Shown: positions 1 to 9,777, counted from the first letter of the stretch. The stretch: DNA of 49,886 bases from Bacillota bacterium (GCA_015059155.1 SVAX01000009.1:1-49886), one strand, 5' to 3'. Notes: a model not told the origin generated them from the sequence alone. Numbers and translations are program-made.

Positions 1-2
1 TG

Positions 3-401
3 ATAGGAATAGAAGATATAACTAAGTTAAGGGAGTTAACAAAAGGAGAAAAGAGTATGGAAGAGATAATGAAGAATGTAGAAGAATTTAGTGAGGAAGA
101 TGAAATATTAGGAGCATATAATGCAGAGTGGCATAAACAAGAGATGGAAAGAGTAGTAAGAATTGCGCAGATAGAAGAAGCACAAGAAGAAGGTTTAGCA
201 AGAGGAATGGCTGAAGGACTGGAAAAAGGAATGCAGGAAGGAATGCAAAAAGGTATAGAACAAGGTATAGAACAAGGTATAGAACAAGGTATAGAAAAGA
301 CTGCTCGAAATATGTTAAAAGAAAATATTGATGTAGAAATAATATCAAAAGTAACTGGATTATCAATTGAAGAAATTAAAATTTTAAATAAAAAACAGTA
401 G
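3..401 (+). CDS. C-terminal part of an Rpn-family (PD-(D/E)XK nuclease/transposase-like) protein, 5' truncated by the window edge
   Basis: Frame is open from base 3 through the listed ATG at 57. Contains AYNAEWHKQEMERVVRIAQ...EEGLARGMAEGLEKGMQEG(IEQG)n..., typical of Rpn C-termini. Confidence 0.7.
   Translation: MGIEDITKLRELTKGEKSMEEIMKNVEEFSEEDEILGAYNAEWHKQEMERVVRIAQIEEAQEEGLARGMAEGLEKGMQEGMQKGIEQGIEQGIEQGIEKTARNMLKENIDVEIISKVTGLSIEEIKILNKKQ
252..299 (+). repeat. 12-bp tandem repeat (ggtatagaacaa), three exact copies plus one variant copy
   Basis: Direct reading: ggtatagaacaa x3 then ggtatagaaaag; encodes GIEQ repeats. Confidence 0.95.
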
Positions 402-418
402 AAAACCTACTGCTTTTT
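391..418. terminator. Bidirectional intrinsic terminator between convergent genes
   Basis: aaaaaCAGTAGaaaacCTACTGcttttt; overlaps the Rpn stop and abuts the rodA stop. Confidence 0.7.
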
Positions 419-1544
419 AATTTCTATATCTTATATTTTCACTTGATACATTAAATATTATGCCTGCCATAATCATATAACTAAGTAAACTAGATCCACC
501 GTAACTAATAAATGGAAGAGTAATGCCTGTAATAGGCATAAGACCTATAGTCATCCCAATATTTTGTAATTGTTGATATATAAGCATACCAATAATTCCA
601 CTAATAATATATTTATTAATATTACTTGGACTTTCTACCGCTAATTTAACTAATCTTAAATCAAAGAAGGCAATTAAACTAATGAGTATTATAGAACCAA
701 TAAATCCAAAATTATTAGAATATACTGCAAAAATAAAATCTGTTTGAGGTTCAGGAAAATATATTGGAGTATTATTGATGCCATATCCAAATAATCCACC
801 ACTACCAATAGAAGTAATTCCATTTTCTAATTGATATCCATTCCCACTCGACCAGTCTAGTAATCTATCAACTCTAAGAAAAAAAGATGAACCAAATATT
901 TTAATAAATAAATCATTGTTAAGAAAATAAGTTAGTAAAACAACACTAATAGCTAATCCAAATATTCCAAATATAAGAATAAACCATCTATACCTAATGC
1001 CAGAAATAAATAACATTACAAATGTGATTAATAGATAAATTAGAACTACACCAGTATCTGGTTGTAAGAATGTTAAAATAGATGGAATACCAACTACAAT
1101 ACATACTTTAATTAAAAATATAAATTCTTGTTTTAAAGTAGGTGTGTTGTATTTTTGTTTAAAATCATTAATCATTCTACCGAGTACAATAATAAGTATT
1201 ATCTTCATAAATTCGCTAGGTTGTATATTACCAATGCCAGGGATTTTAAACCAACATCTTGCATCATTAATGGTTGCTCCAAAAAATAAAACTAGTATGA
1301 GTGATACAATACCAACAATATATAGAATCCAGGCATTTTTATAAAGAAATTTATTACCAATAAACATAATAAATCCAATTAGAAGAAAACCTATCCCATA
1401 CCACATAATCTGTTTTAAAACTAAATTAGTTTCATCGGTAAGTAATTTTTGCGCACTTCCAATGGTAACAATACTAATGATCGCAAATAAAACAATACAT
1501 ATTAATATACTGATATCTATTTTATACTTTGATGTATTTCTCAT
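417..1544 (-). CDS. rodA: Rod shape-determining protein RodA (SEDS family glycosyltransferase)
   Basis: Multi-TM SEDS protein with GMTIGLMPITGITLPFISYGGSSLLSYM motif. Confidence 0.9.
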   Translation of the reverse strand: MRNTSKYKIDISILICIVLFAIISIVTIGSAQKLLTDETNLVLKQIMWYGIGFLLIGFIMFIGNKFLYKNAWILYIVGIVSLILVLFFGATINDARCWFKIPGIGNIQPSEFMKIILIIVLGRMINDFKQKYNTPTLKQEFIFLIKVCIVVGIPSILTFLQPDTGVVLIYLLITFVMLFISGIRYRWFILIFGIFGLAISVVLLTYFLNNDLFIKIFGSSFFLRVDRLLDWSSGNGYQLENGITSIGSGGLFGYGINNTPIYFPEPQTDFIFAVYSNNFGFIGSIILISLIAFFDLRLVKLAVESPSNINKYIISGIIGMLIYQQLQNIGMTIGLMPITGITLPFISYGGSSLLSYMIMAGIIFNVSSENIRYRN

Positions 1545-1647
1545 TTTATCACCATTATTATCTTACACTCTTTTTAAAATTTATACAATAAAATAACAAT
1601 ATATTTCTTTTTTTTTAAAAGTATAGTATAATGAAATAGGTGATAAA

Positions 1648-1965
1648 ATGGATTTTAGAATAGAATATATAGTAATAGTTTTAATTTGTTTAATAATCGC
1701 GATTGCAATCGTACGTTCAAAGAAAAAAGATTTTAATTTAGAAGCTAATAAATTAATAATGTTATTAGGAGGAAAAGATAACGTTATTGATTACGAATTT
1801 AATAAATCTAGATTTATTGTTAATTTAAAAGATGTGTCAAAAGCAAATAAAGAGGGAATACAAAGAATGGGAGCGCAAGGTATTGTTGAAATTGATAATC
1901 AATTAAAAATAATTCTTGGTAGTGATGCTAAACAAATAAAAAAACATATAAATGAATTAAAGTGA
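1648..1965 (+). CDS. Membrane-anchored PTS EIIB (glucose type)-like domain protein lacking the phosphorylated Cys
   Basis: N-terminal TM followed by LLGGKDNVIDYEFNKSRFIVNLKDVSK...GAQGIVEIDNQLKIILGSDA, an EIIB-like pattern; no Cys in the CATRL-equivalent position. Confidence 0.6.
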   Translation: MDFRIEYIVIVLICLIIAIAIVRSKKKDFNLEANKLIMLLGGKDNVIDYEFNKSRFIVNLKDVSKANKEGIQRMGAQGIVEIDNQLKIILGSDAKQIKKHINELK

Positions 1966-1983
1966 TATTTCGTCACTTTTTTT
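1959..1983 (+). terminator. Intrinsic terminator
   Basis: AAAGTGAtatttcgTCACTTTtttt. Confidence 0.7.
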
Positions 1984-1988
1984 CATTT

Positions 1989-2022
1989 TTCGACAAGTTT
2001 CGACAAAATAGTTTGTTATACT
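1989..2022 (+). promoter_or_regulatory. Two 0A-box-like sites (TTCGACA at 1989-1995 and 1999-2005) overlapping the -35 region of a TATACT -10 (2017-2022)
   Basis: ttcgacaagtttcgacaaaatagtttgttatact; TTCGACA is the reverse complement of the Spo0A consensus TGTCGAA. Confidence 0.65.
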
Positions 2023-2038
2023 GATACTGGTGATAAAG

Positions 2039-3268
2039 ATGAATTTATTTCAAATAATATTTTTAGATGTAGTATTACTTATATTCCCAATACTTGTTTA
2101 TCTTTTGTATTTATCAACAGACAAAAATATATCAGAAAAATCGAAGAAAATATATTTAAGTTTAGTAATTATAACATCTTTCTTTCTGTTATATAACTAT
2201 GGAATAGATACGCCTAAATTAATACCGGTATTAGTACTTAATTCAATAGTTATATTTTCATATTTAGAGGATAGATACGTAATAGCTAATTTTATTTCGA
2301 TATTTATTTTATTTATGTATAATAATTTTTTTAACTATATATTATTTTTATTAGTAAGTTACATATTAATATCTATATTATATTTAATAAAAAAAAGTAT
2401 AAAACTAAATAATTTAATATTTGTAAACTTAAGTATAATTATAAGTAGTATTGTATATTATATATGGATATTTAAATTTAATAATGAATTATTTAATAGT
2501 GAAATATTGTTGTCAGCAATCATTTGTTATTTATTTATAGTAAATATAATTTGTTTAATGTATGAAACAGGTGAAAAGATATTACAAACCCATTTAACTT
2601 ATAAAGAGTTACAGCAAGAAAAACAAATAAGATTATCTTTATTTAAAATAACTCATGAAATAAAAAATCCAATAGCTGTTTGTAAGGGCTATTTAGATAT
2701 GATTAATGTTAAGGATTCTAAACAAGTAGAAAGATATGTTCCAATAATAAAATCAGAAATAGAGAGATTACTTTCGATATTACAAGATTTTCTACTTATA
2801 AATAGAGATAATTTAGATTTGGATATAATGGACTTTAATATGTTAGTAGAAGATACAATTCATAAATTAAATCCATTATTAAGTGATAATAATATAAATC
2901 TAAATCTAGATATAGTAGATGATGAAATATTTATTAATGGAGATTATAATAGATTAAGTCAAGTATTAATAAATATAATAAAAAATAGTATAGAAGCTAT
3001 ACCAGAAAATTCAAATGGTAAAATAAATATTTCGACTAAAATAAAAGACAATAAATATTATTTAGTAGTAGAAGATAATGGAATTGGAATGAATGAAGAA
3101 GTATTAGCTAACATGAAAAAACCTTTTTATACTACAAAGAAAAGAGGTTCGGGACTAGGAGTATCTTTAATATATGAAATAGTAGAAGCGCACAATGGTA
3201 AAATAGAATATACATCAGAATATGGTAAAGGAACTAAAGTAATACTTCAATTACCACTTTATGAATAA
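2039..3268 (+). CDS. Sensor histidine kinase, multi-TM N-terminus (KinB-like architecture)
   Basis: HisKA motif FKITHEIKNPIAVCKGYL; HATPase motifs NSIEA, VEDNGIGM, GSGLGVSL; ATG start after GGTGAT. Confidence 0.88.
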   Translation: MNLFQIIFLDVVLLIFPILVYLLYLSTDKNISEKSKKIYLSLVIITSFFLLYNYGIDTPKLIPVLVLNSIVIFSYLEDRYVIANFISIFILFMYNNFFNYILFLLVSYILISILYLIKKSIKLNNLIFVNLSIIISSIVYYIWIFKFNNELFNSEILLSAIICYLFIVNIICLMYETGEKILQTHLTYKELQQEKQIRLSLFKITHEIKNPIAVCKGYLDMINVKDSKQVERYVPIIKSEIERLLSILQDFLLINRDNLDLDIMDFNMLVEDTIHKLNPLLSDNNINLNLDIVDDEIFINGDYNRLSQVLINIIKNSIEAIPENSNGKINISTKIKDNKYYLVVEDNGIGMNEEVLANMKKPFYTTKKRGSGLGVSLIYEIVEAHNGKIEYTSEYGKGTKVILQLPLYE

Positions 3269-3291
3269 AGACAAAAATACTTGTCTTTTTT
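3267..3291 (+). terminator. Intrinsic terminator
   Basis: AAAGACAAaaatacTTGTCTTTttt. Confidence 0.65.
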
Positions 3292-3324
3292 AAAAACCTT
3301 TTATATAATAAAATTGGTGATAAT

Positions 3325-4005
3325 ATGAGAGGTAAATTAATAGTAATAGAGGGTACAGATTGTAGTGGTAAAGAAACACAAACAAAATTATTAGTAGATA
3401 AATTAGATAAAATTAATATAAAATGTGTTAGACTTAGTTTTCCTATGTATGATACTCCAACTGGCAAAATAGTCGGTGGACCTTATTTAGGTAAAGATTA
3501 CATATGTGATGGATGGTTTGATGAAGGAGCGGTTAATGTAAATCCTAAAGTTTCGTCTTTATATTATGCAGCTGATAGAAAGTATAATGTAGAGAAAATA
3601 GAAGAAATATTAGATAGTGGTATTAATGTGATATTAGATAGATATACATATTCTAATTTAGCCCATCAGGGTGGTAAAATAAAAGATAAAAAAGAAAGAA
3701 TAGAAATGTATAATTGGTTAGATAAATTAGAATTTGAACTGTTAGAATTACCACAGGCAGATATAAGAGTTTTTCTACACATGCCTTATGAAGTTTCTTG
3801 TATATTAAAAAAAGATAGAATAGAAAAAGCAGATCAACATGAATCATCAAAAGAACATTTACTTATGGCAGAAAATGCCTATAAAGAAATAGCTGATATA
3901 TATGATTTTAAAACTATTGAATGTAATGTTGGAAATAGTCCTAAAAAGATAGAAGATATTAATAAAGAATTGTATAATTATATATATAAGTGTTTAGGCT
4001 TGTAA
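3325..4005 (+). CDS. tmk: Thymidylate kinase
   Basis: MRGKLIVIEGTDCSGKETQTKLL P-loop; DRYTYSNLAHQGGK motif. Confidence 0.85.
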   Translation: MRGKLIVIEGTDCSGKETQTKLLVDKLDKINIKCVRLSFPMYDTPTGKIVGGPYLGKDYICDGWFDEGAVNVNPKVSSLYYAADRKYNVEKIEEILDSGINVILDRYTYSNLAHQGGKIKDKKERIEMYNWLDKLEFELLELPQADIRVFLHMPYEVSCILKKDRIEKADQHESSKEHLLMAENAYKEIADIYDFKTIECNVGNSPKKIEDINKELYNYIYKCLGL

Positions 4006-4059
4006 TTTGTAATATTTATATTAATGTGTTATAATTTTCATTTGGAGAAGGTGTTTAAA

Positions 4060-6072
4060 ATGATTAAAACATTACAAAAAGGGATTAAAAAATTAAAAAA
4101 TTATTTAAAAACTAATATATTAATGTGTACATTTATAATTACTTCACTTATAAATGGTTGTTTAGTAAGGTTTTTTACAGTAGAAAATTATTTTGCAATT
4201 AAACCAATACTTGCTGATTTAGTAGTATTATTAATAGTTACTGCTTTTGGATACTTTATTAAACCAAAACATCAATTTAGATACTTTATAGTATGGAGTA
4301 TTATATTTACATTTATTTGTATATTAAATACAGTTTACTATAGTAATTATTTATCATTTGCTTCACTATCTTTATTAAAAACAGCAGGTCAGTTAGGTGG
4401 ATATGCAGATGCGGTAATTGAAAACATATTAGAAATCAAACAATTAATATATTTATGGCAAATATTTGCTTTATGTTTTACACATGTTCAATTAAAAAGA
4501 AAAAAATATTACGATAAAGTAAAAAAAATAGAAAAAGGAAAAATAAGATTCTTAAATATGTCAGTAGTGGCTTTAATAGTTTTAGGTTTCTTTGTTTCTA
4601 TGTTAACTGGAACTGATATAAGTAGATTAAATAAACAATGGAATAGATCTTCTATTGTAATGGAATTTGGTATATATATTTATCAAGCAAATGATGTAGT
4701 AAGTTCTATTAGAACAACTGTAAATGAAATGTTTGGATATGATGAAGCATATAAAACATTTAGAGAGTATTATGAAATAGAAGAAGAAAATAAAAAAGAT
4801 AACAAATATACTGATCTTTTTAAAGGTAAAAATGTAATCGCTATTCATGCAGAAAGTATTCAAGGATTTACTATGAATCTTAAGTTTAATGGAGAAGAGT
4901 TAACTCCTAATATAAATAAGTTAGCTAGTGAGGGAATTTATTTTTCTAATTTTTATGCTCAAGAGAGTGTAGGAAATAGTAGTGATAGTGAATTTACATC
5001 TTTAAGTTCATTACTTCCTTCATCAAGTGGTACTGTATTTATGAATTACTTTGATAGAAATTATGAAACTATATTAACGTTATTAAAAGAAAAAGATTAT
5101 TATACATTTTCAATGCATGGTAATGCAGGAGATGCTTGGAATAGAAATGTTACATATAAATATTTAGGTTATGATGATTTTTATTACTACACTAAAGATT
5201 ATGAAATTGATGAAACTATCGGTTTAGGATTATCTGATAAATCATTCTTTAGACAATCAGTAGAAATAATAAAAGGAATAGATAGCGAAAATGATAATTG
5301 GTATGGCACACTTGTAATGCTTACTAATCATACACCATTTAGTGATGTTGAAAAGTTTGATTATTTTGTAGATTATAAAACAGGTGAAATTAATCCTGAA
5401 ACTGGAGAAGAAGTAATAATTCCATGGCTTGAAGATACTAAGATTGGTAATTATTTAAAATCAGTTCATTATGCTGATGAAGCTATTGGTGAACTTATGA
5501 CTATGTTAGAAGAAAATGGAATACTTGAAGATACTATAATTATTTTATATGGGGATCATGATTGTAAATTAAAACAATCTGAATTTAAAAAACTTTATGA
5601 AAGCGAATATTACAAAAGTGTATTAATGGATCCAGAAGATACAGTAGGTATTATTGATGATTTCACTTATGAAATAAATAGAGAAGTTCCATTTATAATA
5701 TGGTCTAATGATATAGATGATACTAAATATAATCAAGAAATTGATGAAGTAATGGGTATGATAGATATTATGCCTACCTTAGCAAACATGTTAGGTTTAA
5801 AACCTAAATATGCTTTAGGAAATGATATGTTTAGTATAGATGAAAATGTAGTGGTATTCCCAGATGGAAATTGGTTAACTAATAAAATTTATTATGATAG
5901 TTCTAAAGGTACATTTAGACAATTAGATTTAGACACATCCATAGATATGGATTATATAGATTATTATAATAATTATGCTGAAAATTTAATAAATATATCT
6001 AATGGTATAATTACTTATGATTTAATAAAAGCATATGAAACAGGAGAAGAGACTATATTAGAAGAAAATTAA
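4060..6072 (+). CDS. LTA synthase family protein (LtaS-like sulfatase-fold phosphoglycerol transferase)
   Basis: N-terminal TMs; NVIAIHAESIQGFTMN, SEFTSLSSLLPS, YTFSMHGNAGDAWNR, IILYGDHDCKL. Start at 4060 after GGAGAAGG. Confidence 0.88.
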   Translation: MIKTLQKGIKKLKNYLKTNILMCTFIITSLINGCLVRFFTVENYFAIKPILADLVVLLIVTAFGYFIKPKHQFRYFIVWSIIFTFICILNTVYYSNYLSFASLSLLKTAGQLGGYADAVIENILEIKQLIYLWQIFALCFTHVQLKRKKYYDKVKKIEKGKIRFLNMSVVALIVLGFFVSMLTGTDISRLNKQWNRSSIVMEFGIYIYQANDVVSSIRTTVNEMFGYDEAYKTFREYYEIEEENKKDNKYTDLFKGKNVIAIHAESIQGFTMNLKFNGEELTPNINKLASEGIYFSNFYAQESVGNSSDSEFTSLSSLLPSSSGTVFMNYFDRNYETILTLLKEKDYYTFSMHGNAGDAWNRNVTYKYLGYDDFYYYTKDYEIDETIGLGLSDKSFFRQSVEIIKGIDSENDNWYGTLVMLTNHTPFSDVEKFDYFVDYKTGEINPETGEEVIIPWLEDTKIGNYLKSVHYADEAIGELMTMLEENGILEDTIIILYGDHDCKLKQSEFKKLYESEYYKSVLMDPEDTVGIIDDFTYEINREVPFIIWSNDIDDTKYNQEIDEVMGMIDIMPTLANMLGLKPKYALGNDMFSIDENVVVFPDGNWLTNKIYYDSSKGTFRQLDLDTSIDMDYIDYYNNYAENLINISNGIITYDLIKAYETGEETILEEN

Positions 6073-6073
6073 A

Positions 6074-6100
6074 GGTAAACTTTAGTGTTTATCTTTTTTT
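6074..6100 (+). terminator. Intrinsic terminator
   Basis: GGTAAACtttagtGTTTATCttttttt. Confidence 0.55.
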
Positions 6101-6132
6101 GTGATATAATAGTTATGTAGAAAAGAGGATAT

Positions 6133-8286
6133 ATGAATACAGATATAATTAAACAAATAAGTGAAGATTTAAATATTAGAGTACAACAAGTAGAAGTTAC
6201 TTTAAAATTACTTGAAGAAGGTAATACAATACCTTTTATCGCACGTTATCGTAAAGATATAACAGGCGCACTTGATGAAGAAAAAATAAAAGCTATAGAA
6301 GAAGTTTATAACTATCAAGTAAATTTATTAAAAAGAAAAGAAGACGTAATAAGGTTAATTGATGAAAAAGGTCTCCTTACTGATGAATTAAAAAGTGAGA
6401 TTATGAATGCGACTAAATTAGTTGAAGTAGAAGATTTATATAGACCATTTAAAGAAAAGAAAAAGACTAAAGCTACAGAGGCTATAAAAAATGGTTTAGA
6501 AGGACTTGCTAAAGAAATAATGGCTTTCCCAACTACTGGTAGTATAGAAAATATTGCTAAAAAATATTTAAATGAAAATGTAGAAACAATAGAAGAAGCA
6601 GTACAAGGAGCTAAATATATAATTGCTGAAAATATTAGTGACAATGCTAAGTTTAGGAAAACAATAAGAGATAATACATATAATTATGGAATAATAAAAA
6701 GTAAAAAGAAGAAGAATTCTATTGATGAAAATAAAATTTATGATATGTATTATGACTATGAAGAAAAAGTTAAATATATTAAACCTCATAGAATACTTGC
6801 CTTAAATAGAGGAGAAAATGAGGGCATACTTAGTGTATCCATTGACTATGATAAAGAAAGAGTATTGGATTATTTAGAAAAAAGATTAATAAAAAACGAT
6901 AAGTCTTTTGTAGTAGATATAGTTAAAGATGCTATAGAAGATTCATATAAAAGATTAATTGAGCCTTCTATAGAAAGAGAAATAAGAAGTGATTTAACAG
7001 TTATTGGTGAAGATGCTGCTATAAGTAATTTTGCTAAAAATTTGGAAAGTTTATTACTTACGCCTCCTATGAAAGAAAGAGTGGTATTGGGCTTTGATCC
7101 TGGATATGTTAATGGATGTAAAATAGCTGTAATAGACAAAACTGGTAAATATTTAGATAGTACAGTTGTTAAACCGTTTTTAAAAGGAAATCAAGATAAA
7201 TTAATAGAACAATCAGAAATAATTGTTAAGAATTTAATAAGCAAATATAATGTAGATATAATTGCTATTGGTAATGGTACTGCATCAAGAGAATCAGAAA
7301 AATTTATAAGCAATATGATTAAAAAATATAATTTAAATTGTAAGTATGTAATAGTAAGTGAAGCAGGTGCTAGTATCTATAGTGCATCTAAAATAGCTAT
7401 AGAAGAATTCCCGGATTTAGAAGTAGAAAAAAGAAGTGCAGTTAGTATTGGTAGAAGACTTCAAGATCCATTATCAGAACTTGTTAAAATACCCCCTGAA
7501 GGCATTGGAGTAGGACTTTATCAGCATGATGTATCTGGGAAGAAACTTTCTGATAACTTAGATTTTGTAGTTAGTAAAACCGTAAATAGTGTGGGTGTAA
7601 ATATTAATACAGCTTCACCTTCAATACTTAAATATGTATCAGGTATAACTAAAAGAAATATAGATAAAATAACTGAATATAGAAATTCTAAGGGTAGAAT
7701 TAATTCAAGAATTGAAATAAAAAAGTTACTTAGTGATAAAGTATATGAACAAGCAATTGGTTTTCTTAGAATTACTGAAGGAGATAATATATTAGATTCT
7801 ACTGGTATACATCCTGAAAGTTATAATGTCGCACTAAATTTACTTAATAGTTTAAATATGGATTTAAACGATGTGGGTAGTAAAGAATTAGTAGAAAAAT
7901 TAGATAACATAAATATGAACGAATATAAAGATAAATTAAATACTGATATTTATACTTTAGAAGATGTAGTTAAATCTTTAAAAAGTCCTGGTAGGGATCC
8001 TAGAGATGAAATGCCACAACCATTACTTAAAAGTGATATATTGGAACTTAGTGATTTAAGTGTTGGCATGAAACTTCAAGGTACTGTTAGAAATGTGGTA
8101 GACTTTGGAGCATTCATAGATATAGGATTACACGAAGATGGCTTAGTTCACATTTCAAAAATAACAGACAAATATATTAAACACCCAAGTGAAATACTTA
8201 GTGTAGGGGATATAGTAGATTGTTATGTAGAAGAAATCAAGTTAGATAAGAAAAAAGTTTCACTAAGTTTAATTGAACCTAAATAA
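6133..8286 (+). CDS. tex: Tex-like S1 RNA-binding transcriptional accessory protein
   Basis: IPFIARYRKDITGALDEEKI...; VVLGFDPGYVNGCKIAVID; C-terminal S1 domain (LQGTVRNVVDFGAFIDIGLHEDGLVHIS). Confidence 0.95.
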   Translation: MNTDIIKQISEDLNIRVQQVEVTLKLLEEGNTIPFIARYRKDITGALDEEKIKAIEEVYNYQVNLLKRKEDVIRLIDEKGLLTDELKSEIMNATKLVEVEDLYRPFKEKKKTKATEAIKNGLEGLAKEIMAFPTTGSIENIAKKYLNENVETIEEAVQGAKYIIAENISDNAKFRKTIRDNTYNYGIIKSKKKKNSIDENKIYDMYYDYEEKVKYIKPHRILALNRGENEGILSVSIDYDKERVLDYLEKRLIKNDKSFVVDIVKDAIEDSYKRLIEPSIEREIRSDLTVIGEDAAISNFAKNLESLLLTPPMKERVVLGFDPGYVNGCKIAVIDKTGKYLDSTVVKPFLKGNQDKLIEQSEIIVKNLISKYNVDIIAIGNGTASRESEKFISNMIKKYNLNCKYVIVSEAGASIYSASKIAIEEFPDLEVEKRSAVSIGRRLQDPLSELVKIPPEGIGVGLYQHDVSGKKLSDNLDFVVSKTVNSVGVNINTASPSILKYVSGITKRNIDKITEYRNSKGRINSRIEIKKLLSDKVYEQAIGFLRITEGDNILDSTGIHPESYNVALNLLNSLNMDLNDVGSKELVEKLDNINMNEYKDKLNTDIYTLEDVVKSLKSPGRDPRDEMPQPLLKSDILELSDLSVGMKLQGTVRNVVDFGAFIDIGLHEDGLVHISKITDKYIKHPSEILSVGDIVDCYVEEIKLDKKKVSLSLIEPK

Positions 8287-8317
8287 AATTACCTAAGAAA
8301 TATAGGTAATTTTTTTG
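8287..8317 (+). terminator. Intrinsic terminator
   Basis: aAATTACCTaagaaatatAGGTAATTttttt. Confidence 0.7.
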
Positions 8318-8386
8318 TTTTGAAAAAGGAAATTTAATGTTTTTTTAATATAATATATATAGGAAAATCACTTAGAAAGGAAATAG

Positions 8387-9250
8387 ATGGTTAAAAATAA
8401 TTTAATTAATTTACGAGTAAAAGACAATTTAATTGGTGTAATGCAAATTGGAAATATATAGTATATATCACTTACAGATATTGCTAGATATAAAAATTCT
8501 GATAATCCCGGAGATGTGATTATAAAATGGATGTCAAATAAAAATTCGTTTGATTTTTATTCGTTGTGGGAAGAATTATTTAATCCTAATTTTAAACTCG
8601 CGGAATCTCGCGAGTTTAAAATTCAAGCAGCAGATCAAGCTTTTACCATGAGCCCATCAAAATGGATTAAACTCACTAATTCAATAGGCTTTATTTCTAA
8701 AAGGGGAAAGCATGGTGGCGGTACATTTGCTCATCCAGATATTGCTTTAGAGTTTGCTAGTTGGATTGATACTAGGTTTAAATTATATTTAATAAAAGAA
8801 TTTGAAAGACTAAAAGTAAATGAAGCCTATTTAAATAAAAAAGAATGGGATGTTAGAAGAAGTATATCTAAAACTAATTATAAAATACATACTGATTCAA
8901 TAAAAGAAAATATAGTTCCGTTACTTACAGATAATCAAAAGAGATTTATATATTCTGATGAGGCTGAACCATTAAATGTTGCTTTATTTGGTATAACTTC
9001 TAAACAGTAGAAAGAAAATAACCTTAATTTAAAAGGCAATATAAGAGATAATACCGATATAACTCATTTAATAGTTTTAAGTAATTTAGAAGTATTAAAT
9101 TCTAGTATGATAAGTGATGGAATAAATCAAAGAAATAGAATTGATAAATTAAATAAAGAAGCTCGTAAGCAATTAACTATTCTTTATGAAAACAATAATA
9201 TCAAAAAAATAGATAATATTGGAATGCTAGAAAATAAAAATACGAAATAA
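8387..9250 (+). pseudogene. KilA-N domain protein interrupted by two in-frame TAG codons (8459-8461 and 9008-9010)
   Basis: A single frame reads MVKNNLINLRVKDNLIGVMQIGNI*YISLTDIARYKN...LNVALFGITSKQ*KENNLNLKGNIRDNTDITHLIVLSNLE...; both flanks of each stop match the KilA-N family layout. Confidence 0.75.
8588..8623 (+). repeat. Perfect 15-bp inverted repeat with 6-nt loop inside the KilA-N gene
   Basis: AATTTTAAACTCGCG-gaatct-CGCGAGTTTAAAATT. Confidence 0.97.
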
Positions 9251-9263
9251 TATATTCCGTACT

Positions 9264-9719
9264 TTATAAATTCATAAAAAATATAGAAATAATTAATATA
9301 GTTGCAAATATATTCCAGATAATATAAGGAATAAGTAATTTTGATGAAGTTTTATTTAATTCTTTAGATTCATAGTATAAAAATAATGAACTAATTAATA
9401 CTATAATAGTATCAATAAGAGCTAAAAAAGGACTTTTTAGTGTAAAAAATAAAAATGAAAATATTTGATTAGAAAAGTAATTAATAAGTAAAGTTTTATT
9501 ATAGTTTGGGATATTTTTATAATTGTTATCTCTATAAATTAAATAAATACTAATAGCTATTAAAATATAAAGAATAGTCCAAACAATAGGGAATACTATT
9601 GATGGTGGAGCAAACGCTGGTTTATTTAAGCTTTTATAAAATATAGTGTCACTTCTAAATAATAGTCCACCTATAAACCATGGTAATGCAATAAGTAAAA
9701 ATTTCAATATTTTTTTCAT
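9264..9719 (-). CDS. TspO/MBR family protein
   Basis: LPWFIGGLLF...SLNKPAFAPPSIVFPIVWTILYILIAIS, the TspO signature. Confidence 0.88.
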   Translation of the reverse strand: MKKILKFLLIALPWFIGGLLFRSDTIFYKSLNKPAFAPPSIVFPIVWTILYILIAISIYLIYRDNNYKNIPNYNKTLLINYFSNQIFSFLFFTLKSPFLALIDTIIVLISSLFLYYESKELNKTSSKLLIPYIIWNIFATILIISIFFMNL

Positions 9720-9777
9720 TTAACACCTCTTTACATCTTATGTTAAATGTATTAAAATATTAATATGGGTGATAAAA

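Noticed and set aside
252-299. CRISPR-like short repeats
   Set aside because: Contiguous 12-bp tandem repeats without spacers, in frame within a CDS.
88-366. Antisense ORF rich in LVLYLVLYL opposite the Rpn-like gene
   Set aside because: Low-complexity mirror of the GIEQ repeat; no initiation context and opposes a plausible CDS.
8459-9010. Possible TAG recoding/readthrough in KilA-N
   Set aside because: TAG ends many well-defined genes in this window (e.g. rhomboid, pgk, PFOR), so a global reassignment is untenable; pseudogenisation is simpler.
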